Shown here: piece after piece, positions 58,557 to 64,000 of the stretch
How the letters are laid out: each line of letters opens with the position of its first letter
How positions within the stretch are numbered: position 1 is the stretch's first letter
Assembly: GCF_029168945.1 (NCBI RefSeq)
Contig: NC_083601.1
Location: 70,607,595 to 70,671,594 of the forward strand
Source of the DNA: Cannabis sativa
Taxonomy: Eukaryota; Streptophyta; Magnoliopsida; Rosales; Cannabaceae
DNA length: 64,000 nucleotides
Reading direction: 5' to 3'
Position numbers and translations under genes: made by a program
Notes under the pieces: model-generated
What the model was told of the DNA's origin: nothing
The model's database searches: none
Seen by the model: only the letters and a program-made list of their open reading frames with translations

Positions 58557-59660
58557 ATGGACGCCAGACGAAATGTTAGGAGTCAGGGCATCTCAGTCGG
58601 GTCAGATCAAGGTCGAGGAGCTCAGTTCCCCTCAAGTGTTATGGGCCGAGGTAGAGGTCCCAGGGGCAGGGTTCGCGGTTGGAGTGATGTTAACTCGCCG
58701 CAGGCTGCCCAAGTCAATCAGGAAGCCCAGAATTGGGAAGTTACGGTTTGCGGAAATGCAAGCCCGGATAGAAGAGCAAGATCTCGAGATTCAGAGGTTG
58801 AGACAGCAGGGTGCTCTTGCAGTCCCAGTGCCCGTAGTTCCAGTGGCACCTGCCCCTGCTGCCCAGGCCGAGATAGTGGTGGCGGCCATTAGATTGGAAC
58901 CTTAGTACGAGCGGTTCCGGAAGCAGGCACCTCCGGTTTTCCTGGGAGGTCCGGACGTGATGAAAGCCGAGCAGTGGCTGACGGTGATCACCAAGATCTT
59001 GAACTTTATGGATGTCACCGGGAACGACAGAGTGGTGAGTGCCACTTTTCAGTTTTAAGAAGACGCTCTGGTCTGGTGGGACATGGTGTCTTAGATCCAT
59101 GACGTTATCACTATGACCTGGGAAAGGTTTTAGGAACTCTTCAGCGTTAAATGTTATAACGAGGCGGTCAGAAGCGCCAAGAGGAAAGAGTTCGCCCACC
59201 TGACCCAGCGAGAGAATATGAGCATGACGGAATATATTACTCAGTTCGACCGGTTGGCGAGGTTAGCCTCGGGATTTGCGCCAACCGATTTCAGTAAGAA
59301 AGAAAATGTCTCGATGGACTTAATGTGAAGATCAAGTATGACCTTATGATCACTACTGACGATAAGACCATCTAAGCTGAGATGGCGAAGAAAGCATGGT
59401 GAGCTGAGGGCGCAGCTAGATGTATGTGGAATCAGTTAGGACTCTGGAATGTGGCGGGGCTCCTACCCCTTCTGCGTCAGGTTTCAGCAGGGGAGGTAGT
59501 GGTTCGGCCATGGACTGGAGGAGGAAATCATCCACTGCATCCGGTGGCTCGAGGCAGAACAAGAGGTTCCGAGGGAACCAGAATCAAGACGGTCGTCAGG
59601 GTAGTGTTGAGACCCGTTATTCCTACTGGAGTGTCTCATTAGTAAGAGGCATCCTATGGA
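58557..59660 (+). pseudogene. gag of element G, heavily decayed
   Basis: Starts MDARRNVRSQG like F. A frameshift near 58742 moves the coiled-coil part (FAEMQARIEEQDLEIQRLRQ) to another frame. Stops follow at 58903-58905 (TAG for leucine before YERFRKQAPP) and then at three glutamine codons of the capsid core (CAG to TAA or TAG at about 59056, 59093 and 59131), with more later. The capsid blocks KAEQWLTVITKILNFM, ALVWWDMVS, TWERF and EFAHLTQRENMSMTEYITQF are still clear. Unlike F it keeps the region after ITQF (DRLARLASGFAPTDF). It cannot give a working capsid. Confidence 0.88.
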
Positions 59661-60928
59661 TGAGTGTTTAGGTCAAGGATGTCTGGTGTGGCAGCCAGAG
59701 TTTTTAGAAAATTGGAAAGATCGTATGATAGATATGAATCAGGGTTTGGAACCCTGTTACCTGGCGGAGAATTGGTTATCTCCAATAGGTGGATTAGGTC
59801 TATGCCGATCAGGATAGATGGTAGAGAGTTAAGCGCTGATCTGATAGAGATGAGCTTAGTCGAATTCGATATTATTTTAGGAATGGATTTCCTATCTAAA
59901 TATTCGGCGAGCATTGACTGTAAGAGGAAGATGGTGGTCTTCCAACCGGAAAGTGAAGAACCGTTTGTATTTGTGGGTTCAGTTCAGGGATCTCGGATCC
60001 CGGTGATCTCGGCTATGTCAGCGAGAGAATTGTTGCACGGCGGGTGCTTAGGGTTCTGGCCGTGGTGGTGGACACCACTCGGCCAGACACCATTCGGCCA
60101 GAGGACATCAGAGTGGTTTGGGAATTTTTGGACGTTTTTCCCGAAGAACTTCCAGGATTACCACCTCAGCGGGAGATTGATTTCGTGATTGACTTGGTAC
60201 CAGGGGTGGAACCGGTTTCCAAAGCCCCGTATAGGATGGCTCCAGCTGAACTTAAGGAATTAAAGATTCAGCTCCAAGGATTGCTTGACATAGGGTTCAT
60301 TCGGCCCAGTGTGTCACCCTGGGGAGCCCCGGTTTTGTTCGTCAAGAAGAAGGATGGATCTATGAGGATGTGCATCGACTACAGAGAGTTGAACAAGTTA
60401 ACGGTGAAGAATAAATATCCATTACCTAGGATCGATGACTTGTTCGATCAGCTTCAGGGGAAGACGGTCTTTTCTAAGATTGATCTCCGTTCGGGTTATC
60501 ATCAGTTGAGAATCCGAGAGGAGGACATTCCGAAGACGGCTTTCCGCACTAGGTATGGACACTACGAGTTTCTGGTTATGTCATTCGGACTAACCAATGC
60601 TCCTGCAGCATTCATGCACCTGATGAATAGAGTATTCAAGGATTTCCTCGATATCTGTGTGATTGTGTTTATCGACGACATCCTCGTGTACTCTCAATCG
60701 GAAGAGGAGCATGAGTTACATCTTCAGATGGTACTGCAACGACTTCGAGAACATAAGCTTTATGCCAAGTTCAAGAAATGTGAGTTCTGGCTATCTCAGG
60801 TGTCCTTCCTAGGGCACATTGTGAGCAAGGATGGGATTAAGGTGGATCCCGGGAAGATTGAATCCGTCAGGGATTGGCCAAGACCGAAGACAGTGACAGA
60901 GATTAGAAGTTTCTTAGGTTTAGCTGGG
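59661..60928 (+). pseudogene. pol of element G, first part: protease remnant and RT
   Basis: The knuckle and protease active site are gone: the sequence jumps from the first knuckle residues (KRHPMDECLGQGC-like) to the F-equivalent of VAARVF, a loss of about 215 bp including the DSGA motif. From 59664 the frame reads [41 protein letters not shown] one-base loss near 60053 (GGGTTTC in F, GGGTTC here) shifts the frame. From 60044 the RT is complete: [46 protein letters not shown], catalytic FIDDIL at 60668-60685, [15 protein letters not shown]. It ends at TAA 60929-60931 in GYYRRF. Confidence 0.9.
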
Positions 60929-63004
60929 TAATACCGTAGGTTCGTCGAAGGGTTCTCCAAAATTTGAATGCCCCTAACCGAGCTTACAAAGAAAAATCAG
61001 AGATTTATTCGGTCAGATAAGTGCGAAGCTAGCTTTCAGGAGCTAAAGCTGAAGTTGATTATTGCTCCGGTGCTAGCTTTACCTTCGGACAAGGAGAAGT
61101 TCGTAGTCTACTGTGACGCATCCAAACAGGGTTTGGGGTGTGTATTGATGCAAGCCGATCGGGTCATCTCTTATGCCTCCCGTCAGTTAAAGGATTATGA
61201 ACAGCGATACCCGACTCATGATCTAGAATTGGCCGCAGTGGTTTTTGCACTGAAGATTTGGCGGCATTACCTTTACGGGGAGAAGTATGAGATCTACACC
61301 GACCATAAAAGTCTCAAGTATTTCTTTACTCAGAAAGATTTGAACATGAGACAAAGGCGTTGGTTGGAATTAGTGAAGGATTACGATTGCGAGATCCTCT
61401 ATCATCCCGGAAAAGCCAATGTAGTGGTCGATGCCCTGAGCAGAAAGGGTCCCGGGCAAGTAGTTAGTATGGTTCAGATCTCACCTCAGCTAGCAGAGGA
61501 TATGGTTAGATCCAGCATTGAGTTTGTGGTAGGTCAGCTTCACAACTTGACGCTGCAATCTGATCTGTTGGAAAGAATAAAAGTCGCTCAGATGACAGAT
61601 CCGGAGTTAGTGAAAATCCGAGATGGGGTGTTGGCTGGTCAAGCCAAGGACTTTTCAGTGTCAGATAGTGGGATGCTTTTGTATAAAGCCAGAGTTTGCG
61701 TTCCGAACAGTGTGGAACTTAGAAATGAAATCTTTGAGGAGGCTCATTCTACCCCATACTCCCTGCATCCCGGCACCACCAAGATGTACCAAGATTTGAA
61801 ACCGTACTTCTGGTGGAGCGGTATGAAGAAGAATTTGGTAGAATTCGTATCGAGATGCCTCACTTGTCAGCAGATTAAGGCTGAACATCAGAGACCAGCA
61901 GGGTTGTTGCAGCCTCTAACCCTACCAGAATGGAAATGGGAGGATATTACGATGGATTTTGTGGTCGGGTTACCTAGGACCACGGGTTTGTATGATTCCA
62001 TCTGGGTAGTGGTGGACCGATTTACGAAATCTGCTCATTTTCTGCCGGTTAGAACAACATTTTCAGTGGATCAGTTGGCAGAACTGTACGTCAGAGAGAT
62101 AGTGAGACTTCACGGGGTACCGAAGTCTATAGTTTCGGACAAGGATCCGAAGTTCACCTCCAAATTTTGGCAAAGTTTGCAACGGGCAATGGCTACAAAG
62201 CTAAAATTTAGTACAGCATTCCATCCTCAGACAGATGGTCAGTCCGAAGGGACAATTCAGATATTGGAGGACATGTTGAGAGCCTGTGTTATGGACTTTG
62301 AAGGCTCATGGAATAAGTATCTACCGTTGATAGAATTTGCGTACAACAACAGTTATCAGAGTACGATAGGGATGGCTCCCTATGAACGGTTGTACGGTAG
62401 AAAGTGTAGATCCCCTATCCACTGGGATGAGACAGGGGAGAGGAAATACCTAGATCCAGAGTCAATTCAGCGGACCAATGAGGCAATAGAAAAGATAAAA
62501 GCTAGAATGCTTGCCTCACAGAGCAGACAGAAGAGTTACGCAGATCCGAAACGTAGAGATGTTGAGTTCCGAGTAGGGGACCATGTGTTTTTACGAGTAT
62601 CTCCGATGAAGGGGATTAAACGTTTCGGGAAAAGAGGCAAGTTATGCCCTAGATTTACAGGACCTTTCGAGATTCTCGAGAAGATAGGTCAAGTGGCATA
62701 TCGGTTAGCATTGCCTCCAGCCTTATCAGCAGTGCACAACGTATTCCATGTCTCAATGTTGAGAAAATACGTTTCAGACCCCTCTCATATACTCAGTTAT
62801 GAGAGTCTTCAGCTTCAGCCAGACATGTCATATGAGGAACAACCAGTGCAGATCCTGGATAGAAAGGATAAAGTCCTTCGGAATAAGACCATAGCGTTGG
62901 TCAAGGTTCTCTGGAGAAACAGTAAGGTGGAAGAAGCCACCTGGGAGCTAGAGTCAGATATGAGAGCTCAATATCCAGAGTTATTCAGGTTAGATTGGGA
63001 GTAA
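60929..63004 (+). CDS. pol of element G, second part: RNase H, integrase, chromodomain
   Basis: In the same frame as the RT, interrupted only by TAA (60929-60931) and TGA (60965-60967); open from 60968 for 678 codons. RNase H at about residues 45-160 has [17 protein letters not shown] (catalytic D50), [30 protein letters not shown]. Integrase follows: H-H-C-C finger in [17 protein letters not shown] and CLTCQQ (about 255-305), then [23 protein letters not shown] and [16 protein letters not shown] (catalytic D, D, E; the arginine usual after E is glycine here). Then [33 protein letters not shown] and the chromodomain [33 protein letters not shown] (about 605-670). The last residues and the stop (DWE, TAA) come from LTR sequence through a junction deletion. 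Confidence 0.92.
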
Positions 63005-64000
63005 TTATGAAATTATTTATAGCTATTTAAATAATTTATGATACTGTTATTCATGTTATTCAGTAGCTTTTATATTTCGCATTTCCGGTGTCCGGTATTT
63101 TGGAACTCGGCGTTTGGCTCAGTAGAAATCACAACTTAGTATGTTAGTATTTTGGGGACGGGTTTTAGACATTGGGAATGTCGGGAATGGCCGGGAATTT
63201 AGAATTTCCCAAAAATACCCCTTTAGTATGATTTATGTGGTTTTATGGTGGAGGGGCAAAATGGTCTTTTTGCCCCATTAGTATTTTGTCTTATGTGATT
63301 TATTAAATGGAAAATAAATGATAATTGTTTATTTTAATGGCTGAAATAAAATGAGTTAAATGGCTTTATTCTTGTAATTCCTTTCATTTTTCAACACTTA
63401 GAAAAAAATTAGAAATTTTCAAAGAAACACTCTCTTTTTCCTCTCTATTTTCGGCTGAAGCATTTGGGGTGCATGGACTGATTTTCTCTTTGATTTCCAA
63501 GCAAACTTTCATCCATTCTTAAGATCCTTTGCAAGCTAGGTTAGCTCTCTTGATTTCTTCCTTTAAATTTTGAGAAAAATGATGAAAAAGTTGAGTAAAA
63601 TGCATGTTTTTGTGGCTGTTCTTGTTGCTGTGTTTGGTTGTTATTTTCTGAGGTTCAAAGCATGTTTATTTGATGTTAACTGAGTTCTTTGAAGCATGAT
63701 TAGTTAGGTTGTTCAAGCTTTGAGTTTTCTATGCAAATATGTGATTTTTGAGAGAAAATATTATATTTTGTTTCTGTGAATTGCTGGATGTTCTTGTATG
63801 TTTTCAGAGGTGTTATTATGCTTAGTTAAGTAGAATTAACTAGGTTAGGATGCATGTTAGGTGGATTTTCTCAAGCTTGAGTTTGGAACTCAAAGCTTGA
63901 GCTCCAATGGTGTTTTTCATTTCTGTGCATTCTGGGTAGGTTTGATGCTTTAGAAATGTTATTTGGGATATATGGAGTAGGTCTGGAAGGTTTGGTACCA
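62995..64000 (+). repeat. 3' LTR of element G, partial
   Basis: Corresponds base for base to 56018-57023 of the left LTR (constant offset 6977). It lacks the first ~39 bp of the LTR and the polypurine tract, which were lost in a deletion that joins the end of pol to the LTR. Continues beyond the window. Confidence 0.92.

Larger units (their letters stand above)
55979..64000 (+). mobile_element. Element G: young Tekay-like gypsy with broken coding region
   Basis: A plus-strand element with a left LTR (55979-58276), primer site, broken gag, deleted knuckle/protease, nearly complete RT-RNase H-integrase-chromodomain, and a right LTR that continues past the window. The first base of the left LTR is A where T is expected (AGTAAAGCCC versus TGTAAAGCCC in F). 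The overlapping ~1 kb of the LTRs has two substitutions (56249 area CCCTTTT versus CCCCTTT; 56638 area ATGC versus ATGT) and no indel. Confidence 0.92.

Overview
The window is repeat-rich plant nuclear DNA, probably from a eudicot. The evidence is the element content: chromodomain-bearing Ty3/gypsy elements with very long LTRs, a Ty1/copia-derived family, a Tourist-like MITE, a plant-type gag-like multi-exon gene, and long AT-rich stretches. I see no intact host gene. The only host-gene trace is a broken copy of the ribosomal protein SA (uS2) gene at the far left. The species cannot be fixed from the sequence alone.

Layout. 1-1631: RPSA pseudogene fragment, then a decayed Tat/Athila-like gag-protease remnant (minus strand). 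1632-15339: a minus-strand Tekay-like gypsy element ('H': 3' LTR, chromodomain and integrase) split by a complete 10.3-kb copia-derived element 'A' (4949-15222, target duplication AATCC). 15343-15657: a MITE with TTA duplication. 16267-18378 and 28345-28900: one degenerate multi-exon gag-like gene, split by element 'B' (18379-28344, duplication CTTCA). 29152-34112: the 5' part of plus-strand Tekay-like element 'F', cut by element 'C' (34113-39077, same family as A and B). C is itself cut by minus-strand Tekay-like element 'D' (39078 to about 55978), whose reverse transcriptase is split by element 'E' (43452-53579, duplication ATTAG). 55979-64000: plus-strand Tekay-like element 'G', apparently sitting in D's leader, with its 3' LTR running off the window.

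The structure is therefore a nest: F, then C in F, D in C, and E and G in D. The missing right halves of D, C and F should lie beyond position 64000 if this reading is right. Two elements look very young. The two LTRs of E differ only by one A-run change and two clustered edits. The overlapping ~1 kb of the two G LTRs shows two substitutions and no length change. Both nevertheless have broken coding regions, so each was probably mobilised by proteins supplied in trans.

A, B, C and E form one family: LTRs of about 1.9 kb, TG...CA ends, 5-bp duplications, an initiator-Met-like primer site and a ~6.2-6.5-kb internal region. I traced the 3' part of that region to a decayed Ty1/copia reverse transcriptase/RNase H; the 5' part is AT-rich and non-coding. 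F, G, D and H are Tekay/Del-type chromoviruses. The F/G LTRs carry an unusual array of short hairpins, some with compensatory base changes, and F, G and D LTRs share a paired AACCGG-type palindrome.
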